Origin: an uncultured Psychroserpens sp. | GTDB lineage: Bacteria; Bacteroidota; Bacteroidia; Flavobacteriales; Flavobacteriaceae | Direction of reading: 5' to 3' | Length of the DNA: 64,000 bases | Assembly: GCF_947503375.1 (NCBI RefSeq) | Contig: NZ_CANNDQ010000001.1 | Coordinates: 558,001 to 622,000 of the forward strand | Shown: positions 63,866 to 64,000 of the stretch, in pieces | How positions within the stretch are numbered: the stretch's first letter is position 1 | Layout: each line of letters begins with the position of its first letter | Position numbers and translations under genes: made by a program | Notes under the pieces: generated by a model | What the model saw: only the letters and a program-made list of their open reading frames with translations | What the model was told of the DNA's origin: nothing | Database searches by the model: none

Positions 63866-64000
63866 TTAATGACAACCACAATCATCTTCACCACATTGTT
63901 TGGATATTGACTTTTTTTTCCTAGCGATAATTCCAAACTTATGCAGTAAAAACCAAATAGCAATACTCAAAGCAATGAAAACGAGACTGTTTTGTATTAT
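63866..64000 (-). CDS. FeoB-associated Cys-rich membrane protein (5' end outside window)
   Basis: The last 44 residues are visible in frame to the window edge. They comprise one membrane helix (NSLVFIALSIAIWFLLHKFG), a basic stretch (ARKKKS) and the C-terminal motif QCGEDDCGCH, which is characteristic of small FeoB-associated proteins in Bacteroidota. Only a few N-terminal residues seem to be missing. feoB is therefore expected just past the window, linking this end to ferrous-iron uptake next to the DtxR operon. Confidence 0.82.
   Translation of the reverse strand: MIQNSLVFIALSIAIWFLLHKFGIIARKKKSISKQCGEDDCGCH

Noticed and set aside
1..64000. tRNA, rRNA, CRISPR, IS elements or prophage
   Set aside because: I saw no T-loop-like GTTCGA context, no regular repeat-spacer series, no transposase or integrase, and no phage structural genes; the genes form a normal flavobacterial core region.

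Overview
The window is a chromosomal segment of a marine-type member of the Flavobacteriaceae (Bacteroidota). This rests on the AT-rich sequence, the RicT-GldH-PBP1a order typical of gliding flavobacteria, a secreted protease ending in a type IX secretion (T9SS) sorting domain, UnbV/FG-GAP lipoproteins, and promoters of the Bacteroidota form TTG-N18/19-TAnnTTTG with almost no Shine-Dalgarno sequences. I see no rRNA, tRNA, insertion sequence, prophage or CRISPR array.

Layout. 1-5.96 kb: the end of dprA, trpS, an acyltransferase, then a minus-strand envelope-stress module (lipoprotein, ECF sigma factor, and an anti-sigma-like inner-membrane anchor joined to an outer-membrane barrel) and recA. 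6.0-6.33 kb: a short, separately terminated transcription unit that may encode a 30-residue peptide or act as an sRNA. 6.4-14.2 kb: trhO, a radical SAM protein, ricT, gldH, PBP1a and the scoAB CoA-transferase. 14.5-21.1 kb: a fused double ABC ATPase and a large T9SS-exported metalloprotease. 21.2-35.7 kb: a long minus-strand run with a nuclease, penicillin acylase, DNA repair, cytochrome c and the heme genes hemB, hemF, hemE, hemCD (fused) and hemA, interspersed with TrkH, EI24 and GNAT genes. 35.9-43 kb: the divergent AraC regulator, ferrochelatase, a MATE pump, an Asp-box propeller protein and hemJ. 43-52 kb: an NtrY-like kinase, enoyl-CoA hydratase, an SPL-like radical SAM protein, a vanadium haloperoxidase-like lipoprotein with a giant FG-GAP/UnbV lipoprotein, and a solitary lipoprotein. 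52-56 kb: housekeeping and small genes. 56-61.4 kb: a six-gene Mn/Fe/Zn uptake operon led by a DtxR/MntR repressor. 61.5-64 kb: an S9 peptidase and the end of a FeoB-associated protein.

How the genes work together. Heme synthesis from glutamyl-tRNA to protoheme is nearly complete here (hemA, B, CD, E, F, J, H; hemL is not seen). The metal operon carries its regulator, a predicted operator at the start site, an outer-membrane protein, a binding lipoprotein, an ATPase and two permeases, both with soluble winged-helix-like tails.

The most novel observation is a pair of matching ECF-type promoters (GACGCAACCTTT-N11-GCATCTAC). One lies before the lipoprotein-sigma-antisigma operon. The other lies on the opposite strand beyond recA, before the small structured transcript. 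Together they suggest an autoregulated ECF regulon with a small peptide or RNA effector, similar in logic to the sigma-E sRNAs of enterobacteria but apparently unrelated in sequence.
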